Made by a program: the position numbers and the translations under genes | Shown here: positions 48,160 through 60,640 of the stretch, piece after piece | How positions within the stretch are numbered: position 1 is the stretch's first letter | Layout: each line of letters begins with the position of its first letter | Source: Arabidopsis thaliana | Taxonomy: Eukaryota > Streptophyta > Magnoliopsida > Brassicales > Brassicaceae | Direction: 5' to 3' | Length of the DNA stretch: 64,000 bases | Assembly: GCF_000001735.4 (NCBI RefSeq) | Contig: NC_003070.9 | Span: forward strand, 7,812,001 to 7,876,000 | Notes under the pieces: model-generated | Told to the model about the DNA's origin: nothing | Database searches by the model: none | What the model saw: the letters and a program-made list of their open reading frames with translations, nothing else

Positions 48160-51100
48160 TCAATCAAATGCATAGGGATCATCAGCATATGGGTTGAGAG
48201 AACCTTCTGAAAACAAGTCTCCAATATTTGCAGAGCGAGCATGACTCGTCATTCCTGTGCCCTGCATAATATGCAATTAACTCAGAACACGTTTTAGAAC
48301 CTAGCAGCAGCATCCATAACTTCTTGACTTAAAACAAATTTCTACATTTCTAAGTGCCGGACTTTCCATAGCACAAGGATCACTGTATTTATACTTGGAT
48401 AGACCTAACAGTTGGCTAAGCAGCTCTAAGTCTTAGCTCCTATTATTCTCACCTGTCAGATTATCTATTTTATTACCAAGGAAGATAAGGTAGAATAAAT
48501 CAAGTTACAGAAAAAAAACTATTGTGCCTTTTCTGAAAGTATGATGTTTTTCCTATATCATCAAATTTACTCTTTTACTCTCTGCTTCAGCACTAAGTTT
48601 ACTTGATAGGGGTTTATACATTTCAAGCATCAGCAAAAGTAGTGACTTTGTATTTTACCTTGGCGATACTTTGGGGGGTCAATTTAGGTGTAGCCCTAGT
48701 CCTGCGTCTTTGTGGCTCCTGTTGAAAAAGAGTGGCAAGCTAGCTTTCTAGAATATGTTCCAGATATTTCTTGTTTCGATGGAAAAGGTACCTCAAACAT
48801 GGTTGTATTTCTTGTTTTTCTTCGTTTGGTTACCCTCCCATTATTCGTTTCAACTTCATACTCACGATGTGTCACCTGCCAAGTTAAACAACAAACCAAA
48901 CGATGAGGGTGATTTTGATGTAAAAGTGTAAAGATGTAAAAGGTTCAAATATTTACCTTGCTATGATGCTTTGGATTTGGAATGCTCAGTACGCTTCCTG
49001 CGTTTACATTTTGAGCTTTCTTCAATATTTTTGACACAGGTGTTTCTTTTGCCTTTACAAAAGGAGAGTCCTGCATTTGATCCATGAGGAAGTGTTTATA
49101 TATGTGGCCTTGACAAAGCAGTAACGAACAAAACTATATATTTGTTTCTCTACAGTTTACCTGTACGTTATCATTGTCAGACCTCACTCTTATATGCTCG
49201 CTTCTTTTGCTACCACCAAGGCGAGAATCTTTCGAAATTGAATAGTTCTACAAAACAGTAAACATTCTGTCAACCATACATTGCAATGCTAACGATATCT
49301 AGTTACGGATACAACTTTTCCAGTTATTACCCTGTTTCTGTTATTTTAAGAAACATATTTTAAAGTGGATAGATAAGGAAGAAAATGAAGTCCACTCTAA
49401 CCTTGTTTGAGTTTACTTCTTGCTCTTCAGGTGGATTGTCACTCATCACCTTCCACTGTAACTGCACCAAAGCTCGTTGCCTCTCTTCCTGCAAGGTTAG
49501 CCCATTAGTTAAACCCATAAAGATTCATCTTATATTGGATCTTAAGAAAGCACTTACCTTTTTCCTTTGAAGATCTAATTCTTCTTGAAGCTTCTTGCAG
49601 TCATCTTCATACTGACACTTGAATGCTTTCAACTGAGCATCATGCTCACTCTTCAGAGCTGTTATCCTCTGGATAAATATACAAAATATTTGAATACCAG
49701 AGGCTCCATATTCTTTCATCTGTTTGAGCTATGAATTTATATCTGTGGGTACCTCTTTCAGTTCGTTTTCAGCCTGAATCTGACTTTGTCTCAGTTCCTG
49801 GTCATACTTGGCTTTGAGATTGAGCTCCTTACTCTCATGCTCCTCCCGAAGACTGAGAATCTGGGTAAAATGCAGTTTTTCTCAGTTATTTCCATAATAA
49901 TTCGAACTTTGCTTGACATGTGTCAGAAATAAACTTCCAACCAGATAATGCATACAAGAAAACAGGAACTTGATTTCAGATATCTTCATTTTCTGTTATT
50001 AAATCTAACAACTCAACCCAGTTTGATTGATTCATTCTAAGCTGTGAACCTTCATGCTTGAGGATGGTCAGAACCATCAGGTTTCTTTGGAATCTAATAA
50101 CACTCATTGATAGTATCGGACTGGACAATGCATGAAATCAGTAACAGGATAAGATGTGGTAGTTTAGCTCAGAGATTCGTAAAGAACCTTTTCGAGAAAT
50201 CTCGTTAAATGATTTACCAATATGTGGAAAAACAGTATGATCTGTTAAATAAAAGGTAATTTCAAAGATATACCAGAGAAGAATGTTCCTCTTGAATGGT
50301 CAGCAGTTGCCTCTTTGATTCTTCTTTGCAATCTGAGAGTTCTTTATCAAATTTATTGGACAAATCTTTGATAATTTTTTCAACCTGGAGTTAGAACCAC
50401 AATAAACATCATCAATTGTTCAGAAGACTAAACGAAAGATACTGTAGTCATTATACCTTGTCTTTTTCAGAATTAATAATCTCATGCTTCTCTACATCAT
50501 ACTTCCTCCTGATCTCATTAATTGCCTAAAAACAACATAGAGAGATAAATTAATTGCTTTAGTGTCTTTGCATATTGCATTCAGATTCAGCTAAGGGCCT
50601 CACGATTCTTATTCTACTAAATATATGGAAACATCGCTACAGATATACCTGGTCGTTCCTCTGTGATAATTCTTTTAAGTGCCTTGACAATTCCAACTGT
50701 TTACTTTCTAGCATCAGGTCATATTGCTTCTTTGCTTCTGCAAGCTTAGTTTCAGCAGTTGCCAGTAGCTCCTTGTCCTGCAGTGGGATTCATATTTGAT
50801 GAGTACTAAAAATGTCGATTTTAAAACCTTAAAGCCATGACTTAGAAGTCATTTTTTAGACCTTAATGATTTGCTGGTTTAACTGCTTCTCGTTTTCATT
50901 GCACTGGAGGATAACATGCCCTTTCTCCTCTATGACGGTTTGGAGCTGGTTCACCTCTTTCGCCAATAAATCCGCCTGCAGCTGATGGCTCTCACTCTCT
51001 TTCTGCAAAGTCTCTAGTTCCTCAACTTGTCTCTGTGCATCTGCCTGCAGTTTCTCGCACTTCTCTTTGCTTTCCATCTCTAATGATGAAAGCTTTAATG

Positions 51101-53270
51101 ACAATTCTTGCTGGAAGATATACAAGAAAAAAAATTAACATTGCAAAAATGCATTAGCTATAGTGCATTTATAGAAAATAATTTTATACCTTCTTATCCT
51201 CTGATGTCTTCACACTTTCCAATAAAGTTTCCATTTCTTCTTTCAGCTGCGAAATCGCTGATTCTGCATCAGCATGTTTCGAAACTAGTCCTTTTGCTTC
51301 AGACTCCAGTTTATCAATGGTCTGGCTTGTAGAGCAGCGTAGCCCAGAAAGTTGAGATATTAAAGACTCTTTATCATTCTGGAGCTCAACTATTTTTTCA
51401 TTTAGTTCATTGCCTGCAGATTCCAGAGCTTCTTTTGTGGCAGCTACTCTAAATAACTCGCCCTGGAGATTATCAAATGATCTTTGAGCACGATCCAATG
51501 CAAGATCTCTGTCTTTTTGCAGCAACATTATGTGAGTATCATATAGGCCACTTAGTTTATCAAACTTTTCCTTGAAGGTCAGATTCTTTTTGTCCAATTC
51601 AGTCAGCTCAGCTACCAAGTATTGGACTAATTCATCTAGCTTCTTAACCTCCTGCTCTGAGCTGACTAGTTTTTCAAAACAATTATCTGCACTCAGCTGA
51701 ACACTCGTCTTTTCTTTCTCCAACTTCTCCTGGATACTAACAAGATCTTTGACCTCGTCTTCTTTTGTTGTTAACTCAAGATGAACCTTCTCTAGTTGGG
51801 AATTCAAGTTTTCAATGTTGAGTTTTCTTTCAGCTGCAGATGCTTCCAATTTTGTTATCACAGCATCTGCCACAGACGAAGCACTCAGTAAGAAGACAAA
51901 AATGCTTTAAATCATGAACGTCACAGAGAAATGTGTGGCCACATATTCAAGCTCTTCAAATCGCAGTCTAGAACAAAACTAATTCAACAATCGTTTTTCT
52001 AAGGCATGCGACCAACGGCATTGTGAATTCAAAAGGACAGAGAAATGTACCTTTCTTCTCAATGAGACTGGCAGTTCCACACCGTTCAGTTTGATAGAAC
52101 ATTTCCTTCTGTTGTTTCTCGAGTTTGAGCTCCTCCAATTCCTTATCTCCTGCATTTTTATCTCAAAGATGTTACAAACTTGGATACCAATTGCGTTACA
52201 GGTCATAAATAGAATAATGCAACGACTTACTGCTTGTGATTTCTTCTTTAGCAGCATCTAATCTTAAAGACATGTCTCGCATTTGCTGGTTTAAAGAGTC
52301 TATTGCTTCTGAACTAGTACTGAATTTGGTCTCAAAAAAACCTTTATCCTTCTCAGCTGCAGAATGCAAGTTAGGAAACATATAAAGCAACACAGCATAG
52401 ATAAGATATTTCACAAAATAAGATGACTGTATGATCATTTACTCTTACCATCCTGAACTTGGGAAGCCAAATGCTGCAGAGTCTCTGTAAGTTGATCACA
52501 CAGAGTCTTTGTTGAAGAGAACTTAGACTCCAATCCTCTCCAAAGCTTCTCATCTTCCTTTTTCCTAACTCTGAGCTTAGCATTCTCATTAAAAGCGTTC
52601 TGCAGTTTCTCCTCTAAGGCATAGACATGTTCCATTGACTTTTTCAGCTTACAATTCTACACCATGGAAAAGCAAAATTTCTTTCAAATTGAGGTGAAAT
52701 ATGAATCTGCTAACTATTCGGAAGAACAAAACAAGATCTCAAACCTCCAGATCAAAACTACTTTCATAAACGCAACCCTAGCAATATACCTCACATGCAC
52801 ATCCATCGAATTTAAGTTCGTAAACACAAACAATGTATGAAGAAAACAAGATAGCTTCCAAAATACCGCCAATTCGAGATCTGTTCTCATCGCAGCCTGA
52901 TCCTTCACCAGTTTCTCTGTTAAACAACCGTGAAATTGTCGAAATCATCATAACAGTCGAATTTAGAGAAGCGGAACGAAATGCACAAGAGAAAAACCTG
53001 CAGTGAGTTTCAAATTCGAGAAACTTCCGGAGGAAACGGAATCCGGAGGCTTACGATTGGAGAAGGAGTACATATTCGCCGATCCAGACAACGATCGAGG
53101 TTTATCCAAACTCTTCATCGCCGGAAACCCTAACTTCTGCATCTCTAGATCGGAGATAAAATTGAAATGAAAAAGATGACGAAATCGATCTATCGCTCTC
53201 TTCGTCTCTCGCTCTCGCTCTCAATTTCTTGCTTGCGCTCTCGAATTGTGTGAAAAAAATCTGAAATAAA
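47655..53270 (-). repeat. Left arm of a 5.5-kb inverted duplication (ZYP1a arm)
   Basis: Coding exons, introns, leader and 3' flank of ZYP1a reappear in opposite orientation at about 55125-60640. At the inner edge, AAATTGAGAGCGAG-type leader sequence is shared (minus strand near 53225-53200, plus strand 55160-55175). The spacer of about 1.85 kb contains the TRM112-like gene. Confidence 0.85.
48160..53142 (-). CDS. ZYP1A: Synaptonemal-complex transverse-filament protein ZYP1a
   Basis: More than 20 exons, from [11 protein letters not shown] at 53142 to [12 protein letters not shown] and TGA at 48162-48160; about 870 residues. The short N-terminal head (Ser-rich, [20 protein letters not shown]) is followed by an almost continuous heptad coiled coil from about residue 45 to 700 (for example [20 protein letters not shown] and [20 protein letters not shown]). 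The C-terminal head is basic: [29 protein letters not shown] and [14 protein letters not shown], a probable nuclear and DNA-contact region, then the conserved acidic end. ZYP1 dimers bridge homologous chromosome axes at meiotic pachytene, and in Arabidopsis the pair limits crossover number and enforces interference. The name is from memory of the pair At1g22260/At1g22275; this minus-strand member is ZYP1a. No frame break seen. Confidence 0.93.
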
Positions 53271-53547
53271 GTTGAGCGCCAAACACGTCGGTGGTCTTTT
53301 ATACCGGAGAAGTCGATTAATTCGACTAACGGCAAAATTTTGAAATATGCTTCACGCGCTAGAGAATAGCGTGAATCTTACTTGGTTACTAAAAAATATC
53401 GTAGGAGTCACGTGGCACAATAAACGGCTGAGATTAAAATCAAACGCAGTGAAACAAAAACAAAAACCCTCGGCCGCATTAGCTTCTTCTTCGTCTTCTT
53501 TCTTCTTCACTTCTGCCTCTTAGGGTTAAGCAAGAGAGAAACTAGAG
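53143..53547. promoter_or_regulatory. Bidirectional promoter, ZYP1a / TRM112-like
   Basis: Only 405 bases separate the two divergent start codons. The ZYP1a side (to about 53270) is part of the inverted duplication and CT/GA-rich. The other side has a CACGTG at 53410-53415 and, in the TRM112 leader, the telo-box-like TTAGGGTTA at 53520-53528 in a pyrimidine-rich tract, typical of genes for translation factors. Confidence 0.6.
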
Positions 53548-53922
53548 ATGAGGTTGATAACGCACAACATGCTTTCCTGCAACATCAAAGGAGTCACCAG
53601 TGGATTTCCTCTACGGATCGAAGCTGGGAACGTGATTGAGAAGGAAGTCGATTTCAATCCCGATTTTATCAGGCACATGTTCGCGAAGATTGAGTGGAAA
53701 GCTCTGGTGGAAGGTGCGCGTTCCATGGGATACGCTGAGTTACCGGAGGAATCTCCGGACGCCGCGGTGCTGAAATCAGATGAGCCCTTCCTTAAGAAAC
53801 TCCACCACGCGTTGCTCGAGCTCCACCTTGAGGAAGGCGCGCTTGTTTGCCCTGAGACTGGACGGAAGTTTCCGGTTAATAAAGGAATCCCAAATATGCT
53901 TCTCCATGAAGACGAGGTTTAA
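53548..53922 (+). CDS. TRM112A: TRM112-like methyltransferase activator
   Basis: Single exon, 124 residues, MRLITHNMLSCNIKG to NMLLHEDEV. The Trm112 fold is recognisable: an N-terminal strand with the LTHN-ML type start, a central helical insert (DFIRHMFAKIEWKALVEGAR, LKKLHHALLELHLEEG) and the C-terminal zinc-ribbon remnant VCPETGRKFPVNKGIPNMLL. Of the Cys pairs that bind zinc in yeast Trm112, only Cys11 and the C of VCPE are left. In eukaryotes TRM112 is a small obligate partner of several methyltransferases acting on tRNA, 18S rRNA and the release factor eRF1. An Arabidopsis TRM112-like gene is known as SMALL ORGAN 2, and I believe it is this locus (At1g22270). It sits wholly in the spacer of the ZYP1 inverted repeat. 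Confidence 0.92.
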   Translation: MRLITHNMLSCNIKGVTSGFPLRIEAGNVIEKEVDFNPDFIRHMFAKIEWKALVEGARSMGYAELPEESPDAAVLKSDEPFLKKLHHALLELHLEEGALVCPETGRKFPVNKGIPNMLLHEDEV

Positions 53923-55124
53923 TTGATTGTGAGATTTTTCCTTGTAAGTTTCAATCTATGATGTTTCTGATGATGTGAACCTTTTAGTGAGATATGCAAT
54001 TGAATGATTCCATTTGAATCATCCATTGTTGTCGTTTTGAATCCTTTAATTGTGTTTTATCAAAGAATGGTGCCTGATTGCAAAAAAGTTTATACCCTGA
54101 TTTTGAGTATTGTTTCAAGTAGTTGGTCACTGTTCTTTATTATTGGTGCATCTTGTGAATTTGGATTGCATTGTTGGTCTCTCTTAACCCTTCTGCTTAT
54201 GGGTGATCATGATCCTCTTGCTCATAAAGCACTGAGCTTAGCATCTGAATTTGTCAAATCTCACTACTTACAAAAGATGTGGTTGATATAGTGCAAGCTC
54301 GACTTATGGCTCCATATATGCTAGTTTTGAATATGATGGATTCATGATTCTATCCAAAGCCTTGGGTTTCTGTGTGCTGGATGCTTTCATGTCGTGAATG
54401 CAGGCAGAACTGATTCAAGGAATAAAACTCTTGTTGATAGTCTTTCAATCTGGATTTACAGAAACTACTTTTTGACTGATATGGATCCTCACTAGATCAA
54501 TATATCAAATACATTGCACAAAAGAGTTTAACTAAGTCCTCTATCGTTCATGTACTTGCGTTTTAGAACCTACTAATAAGCAGTCTCAACCACAATACAT
54601 TGATTTTTCCTCTCAGTCTATGTCCTAGCATCTACCTCAGGCTTTCTAGGCTTCATTGTTTGCAATTCTTAGCCTTGCGACTGCAAAGTTTAACATGCAC
54701 GTCTGCAGTTTTGGTCCCATGGTTAGTTCGTTTATGTGACTTTTGAAAGTTTCGTTTAATACTTGTACTCTTTTAAACACCAAAATTTGATAAACAAGAA
54801 GAGCTATATTAATATTAATCAACATTTACTATATTTTCATCAGATTATATGTATAGATTAATTATAATCAGAATTTATCATTACATAGGTGAAGATTATT
54901 ATCAAACTGTACAACTTTATAGTTTATTATACACGAACCCATTTTTATGATTGAAATGGCGTCCAAAAAAAAGAAACAGGGTCAGATTGAAATGTAGCTC
55001 GTTGATAATCAATCGCAGCCGTTGATCATGCCAAGTGGCCCCTGCGATATTCTGAGTCTCTGACATCAGCATACCGTTGGGGGAATGAGTCGCCTTCATC
55101 GGTATAAATAACTTTATTTCAGAT
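53923..55124. other. Spacer between TRM112-like gene and ZYP1b arm
   Basis: 3' UTR of the TRM112-like gene and non-coding DNA. A 95-residue ATG-started frame at 54004-54291 lies in the likely 3' UTR; it is hydrophobic but has no recognisable domain. I see nothing else before the duplicated ZYP1b leader begins near 55125. Confidence 0.55.
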
Positions 55125-58100
55125 TTTATGCTCACACAATTTCGAGAGCGCGCGCAAGAAATTGAGAGCGAGAGAGTGTGAGACCAAGAGCGAGGGATTG
55201 ATTCGTCATTTTTGTAGCTTACTTTCTCGATCTCCGATCTAGAGATGCAGAAGTTAGGGTTTCCGGCGATGAAGAGCTTTGATCAACTCCGATCGTTGCC
55301 TGGATCGGCGAAGACGTACTTCTTCTCCACTCGTCCGCCTCAGGATTCCGTCTCCTCCGGAAGTTTCTCGAATTTGAAACTCACAGCAGGTTTTTCTCTT
55401 GTTTTATTTCACCGCCTCTCTCAAATCGTACTGTTATGATGATACCGACAATTTCACGTTTGTTGAACAGAGAAACTGGTGAAGGATCAGGCTGCGATGA
55501 GAACAGATCTCGAACTGGCGGTAATTTGGAAGCTATCCTGTTTTCTTTATACATTGTTTGTGTTTAGGAACTTAAATTCGATGGATGTGCATGTGAGGTA
55601 TATTGCTAGGTTTATGTTTATGAATATAGCTTGGATTATCTGCGTATATTGCTAGGTTTATATTGGAACTATAATTTGTGATTGGGAGGTTCAAGCTCTT
55701 GGTTTGTTCGTCTGAGGTAATGGCATAGACATATTTGAAAGGAAATTTGCTTTTCCAATGGTGTAGAATTGTAAGCTGAAAAAGTCAATGGAGCATGTCT
55801 ATGCCTTAGAGGAGAAACTGCAGAGCGCTTTTAATGAGAATGCTAAGCTCAGAGTTAGGCAAAAGGAAGATGAGAAGCTGTGGAGAGGACTGGAATCTAA
55901 GTTCTCTTCAACGAAGACTCTGTGTGATCAACTTACTGAGACTCTGCAGCATTTGGCTTCTCAAGTTCAGGATGGTAAGAGTAAATGATCATACAGCCAT
56001 CTGATTTTTGTGAATTATCTTATATACGCTGTGTTGCTTTATCTGTTTCCTAACTTGCATCTGCAGCTGAGAAGGATAAAGGTTTTTTTGAGACCAAATT
56101 CAATACTAGTTCAGAAGCAATAAACTCTTTAAACCAGCAAATGCGAGACATGTCTTTAAGATTAGATGCTGCTAAAGAAGAAATCACAAGCAGTAAGTTG
56201 TTGCATTATTCTATGTTTTGACCTGTAACGCAATTGGTATCCAAGTTTGTAACATCTTTGAGTTAAAAATGCAGGAGATAAGGAATTGGAGGAGCTCAAA
56301 CTCGAGAAACAACACAAGGAAATGTTCTATCAAACTGAACGGTGCGGAACTGCCAGTCTCATTGAGAAGAAAGGTACATTTCTCCTTCGTTTTAAATTTA
56401 CAATGCCATTGGTCACATGCAGTAAAAAAATGATGGTTGAATTAGTCTTGTTCTAGACTATGATTTCAAGAGCTTGAAAATGTGGCCACGCAGTAGATGG
56501 GAAAAAGCAATGTTTCTGAAAGACTTTCATGATATAAAACAATTGTATCTTCTTACTGAGTGCTTCTTCTGTGGCAGATGCTGTGATAACAGAGTTGGAA
56601 ACAACCGCAGCTGAAAGAAAACTCAAAATTGAAAAATTGAATTCCCAACTGGAAAAGCTACATCTTGAGTTAACAACAAAAGAAGACGAGGTCATACACC
56701 TTGTTAGTATCCAGGAGAAGTTGGAGAAAGAAAAGACGAATGTTCAGTTGAGTTCAGATGAACTGTTTGAAAAACTTGTCCGCTCAGAGCAGGAGGTTAA
56801 GAAGCTAGATGAATTAGTCCACTATTTGATAGCTGAGCTGACTGAATTAGACAAAAAGAATCTGACCTTCAAGGAAAAGTTTGATAAACTAAGTGGCCTA
56901 TATGATACCCACTTTATGTTGTTGCGAAAAGACAGAGATCTTGCATCAGATCGTGCTCAGAGATCGTTTGATCAACTCCAGGGCGAGTTATTTAGAGTAG
57001 CTGCCGAAAAAGAAGCTCTGGAATCTTCAGGCAATGAGCTAAGTGAAAAAATAGTTGAGCTCCAGAATGATAAGGAATCTTTAATATCTCAACTTTCTGG
57101 GGTACGCTGCTCTGCAAGCCAGACCATTGATAAATTGGAGTTTGAAGCAAAAGGACTGGTTTTAAAGAATGCTGAAACAGAATCAGTGATTTCGAAGTTG
57201 AAAGAGGAAATAGATACTTTATTGGAAAGTGTAAGGACATCAGAGGATAAGAAGGTATAAAATAATTTTATATCCCTATGCACTGTATCTAATGCATTCT
57301 TGTAATACTATATTTTTCTTGTATATATTGCAGAAAGAATTGTCAATAAAGCTTTCATCATTAGAGATTGAAAGCAAAGATAAGTACGAGAAACTGCAGG
57401 CAGATGCACAAAGACAAGTTGGGGAACTAGAGACTTTGCAGAAAGAGAGTGAGAGCCATCAGCTGCAGGCAGATTTATTGGCGAAAGAGGTGAACCAGCT
57501 CCAAACCATTATAGAGGAGAAAGGGCATCTAATCCTCCAGTGCAATGAGAACGAGAAGAATATAAACCAACAAATCATTAAGGTCTACAAAGTAAATTCT
57601 GGGACATAGGTTTAAGGTTTTTTAGTACTCATCAAATATGAATCCTACTGCAGGACAAGGAGCTACTCGCAACTGCTGAAACTAAGCTTGCAGAAGCAAA
57701 GAAGCAATATGACCTGATGCTAGAAAGTAAACAGTTGGAATTATCAAGGCACTTAAAAGAATTATCACAGAGGAATGACCAGGTATATCTGTAGCAATGT
57801 TTCCATATATTTAGTAGAATAAGAATCGTGAGGCCCTTAGCTGAATCTGAATGCAATATGCAAAGACACTAAAGCAATTAATTTATCTCTCTATGTTGTT
57901 TTTAGGCAATTAATGAGATCAGGAGGAAGTATGATGTAGAGAAGCATGAGATTATTAATTCTGAAAAGGACAAGGTATAATGACTACAGTATCTTTCGTT
58001 TTAGTCTTCTGAACAATTGATGATGTTTATTGTGGTTCTAACTCCAGGTTGAAAAAATTATCAAAGAGCTGTCCACTAAATATGATAAAGGACTCTCAGA

Positions 58101-60640
58101 TTGCAAAGAAGAATCAAAGAGGCAACTGCTAACCATTCAAGAGGAACATTCTTCTCGGGTATGTTGGAAATGATTTATGAACTTTTTGGACAAGGCTTCT
58201 TTGCGAATCTCTAAGCTAAAGCTACCACATCTTATCATGTTACTGCATTCATGCATTGTTCCAATTGTCTGATAGCATCAATAAATTCCAAAATATCTGA
58301 TGGTTCTGACCATCACCAAATGAGCTTTGAATGAATTAATCAAATCCGAAACGTTCTTGTATTTCTTGTATGCATTATCTGTTTGGAAGTTTATTTCTGA
58401 CAGCATGGAAGTTAAAATTACTTTGCATATTAACTCAGAAAAGCTGCGTGTTCCCCAGATTCTCAATATTCGGGAGGAGCACGAGAGTAAGGAGCTCAAT
58501 CTCAAAGCCAAGTATGACCAGGAACTGAGACAAAATCAGATTCAGGCTGAAAATGAACTGAAAGAGGTACACACAGATATAAATTCATAGCTCAAACAGA
58601 TGAAAGAATAAGGAGCCTCTGGTATTCGAATATTTTGTATATTTATCCAGAGGATAACAGCTCTGAAGAGTGAGCATGATGCTCAGTTGAAAGCATTCAA
58701 GTGTCAGTATGAAGATGACTGCAAGAAGCTGCAAGAAGAATTAGATCTTCAAAGGAAAAAAGTAAGTGCTTTTTAAGATCCATTATAAGATGAATCTTTA
58801 TGAGTTTAACTTATGGGCTAACCTTGCAGGAAGAGAGGCAAAGAGCTTTGGTGCAGTTACAGTGGAAGGTGATGAGTGACAATCCACCTGAGGAGCAAGA
58901 AGTAAACTCAAACAAGGTTAGATTGGACTTCATTTTCTTCCTTAATCGTTATCTATACACTTTAAGATATACAACATTCAGTTGACAATGCAAGTTCTCC
59001 TTTCTTTATTTTCATAACGTAAACAGGGTAAGAGATTGACATGGTGTTTATTACCTTGTAGGACTATTCACATTCGTCGGTCAAAGTGAAAGAATCTCGT
59101 CTTGGTGGTAATAAGAGAAGCGAGCATATAACGGTGAGGACAGAAAATTATGACGAACAGTCAGAGAATCATAAATATCTTCTTCTTCTTTTCGTTTCCG
59201 CTTCGTCAAGGCAACACATTAACACTTTCTCATGGATCATCAAACGCAGGAATCTCCTTTTGTAAAGGCAAAAGTAACATCTGTGTCAAATATATTGAAG
59301 GAAGCGACAAATCCAAAGCATCATAGCAAGGTAAACATATGAAGCTTTGCATTTTTACATTGAAATCAACCTCATTGTTTGGCTTGTGGTTCAACTTGGC
59401 AGGTAACTCATCGTGAGTATGAGGTTGAAACGAATAATGGGAGGATACCTAAACGGAGAAAAACAAGACAGACAACAATGTTTCAGGTCAGCTTGTCCAT
59501 CCTGCTATATAGACATATTCAAGATATCTAACTTTACATTGTTTGGCAACAGGAGCCACAAAGACGCAGTACTAGGTTGACACCCAAATTGATGACCCCC
59601 ACAATCATCGCGAAGGTAAAATACAAATACACTACTTTTAACTGATGCTTTGAAATGAACAAACCCTCACATCAGTCAACTAGTGTTGAAGCAGAGAGTA
59701 AAAAAGTAGATTTGATGATAGGAGAAAAATCATATTTTCACAAAACGTTTTATATTCATTTCGTCACACCTTCCTTAATAGTAAAATAGATTAACTGACA
59801 GACATAATGGAACAATAGGAGGTCAGACTTAGGGCTGCTTAACCAAGCTTTATGTCTATGCGAGTATAATGTAGAAGTTTTCAGGCCAAGAAGTTATGGA
59901 TGATGCTAGGTTTCTAAAAACATTTCTGATTTAACTGCATATTATTCTGGTCTTTTAAGCGCAGGAAACAGCAATGGCCGATCATCCTCACTCTGCAAAT
60001 ATTGGAGACTTGTTTTCAGAAGGTTCCCTCAACCCATATGCTGATGATCCCTATGCATTTGATTGAAGTCTACCACACAAAGTCAGTTCCCTATCTCTCT
60101 CTCACTTTCAGATACATACTATTTGTGAAAGCTTGCTCACCGATTTACATAAACATTTTGCTGCTTGCATCAACTATCTCATTTTTATAACGTGGAATAA
60201 CTATATCCTAGTGTTTCAAAAACTTGTAAATGTTGTTAAGAGAAATAATCCGCAATCTGTTTCTGATCCAGTAGCTGTCTTCAAAAAACATTGATAAAAC
60301 CTTTGCATCAATCAAAAGTGTTAAATCTATTTGTCATCTTTATAGCTGTTTCTATATTTGTAGATTTGGTATACGTTGGTGTTATTAGTGGTTCATTTGC
60401 TCTTGAGGTTAACAGTTTTCTGTTGAATTATTGGCATCACAGAACACTGATTCCAAGCGGAGTGCTCTCTGAGACCTGAGAAGAATCACAAGGAAGAAAG
60501 TGGAAAGCAGTACAAATCATGTAGATCAGAAGCCATTCATATAAGCATAGAATAAAACTATCAGTATTTGTATATATATACAAACTCATACATTGTATCT
60601 AGTTTCACATTCTTGTGCTGTTGGGCTCATTAACATACAG
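55125..60640 (+). repeat. Right arm of the 5.5-kb inverted duplication (ZYP1b arm)
   Basis: Inverted counterpart of 47655-53270. It includes the leader (CACACAATTTCGAGAGCGCG at about 55133-55152 versus its diverged partner near 53253-53233), all exons and introns of ZYP1b, and the 3' flank to about 60640, where CATTAACATACAG ends the match. Confidence 0.85.
55245..60066 (+). CDS. ZYP1B: Synaptonemal-complex transverse-filament protein ZYP1b
   Basis: More than 20 exons, ATG 55245, TGA 60064-60066; about 855 residues. Same plan as ZYP1a: Ser-rich N-terminal head, long coiled coil ([60 protein letters not shown]), then basic tail ([30 protein letters not shown]) and [19 protein letters not shown] end. 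The N-terminal head differs most from ZYP1a ([20 protein letters not shown] against [20 protein letters not shown]), while several coiled-coil exons differ by only a few residues. In Arabidopsis the two copies are functionally redundant. All visible exons keep frame, so both copies look active. A long intron precedes the last coding exon (59617-59964). Confidence 0.93.

Noticed and set aside
50575..50799. 74-residue plus-strand frame, nearly identical to a minus-strand frame at 57632-57856
   Set aside because: Both are antisense to matching ZYP1 exons and introns. Their similarity is explained by the inverted duplication, not by a conserved small protein.
54004..54291. 95-residue hydrophobic frame after TRM112
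   Set aside because: Lies within the expected 3' UTR, out of phase with any splice signal, with no recognisable family.
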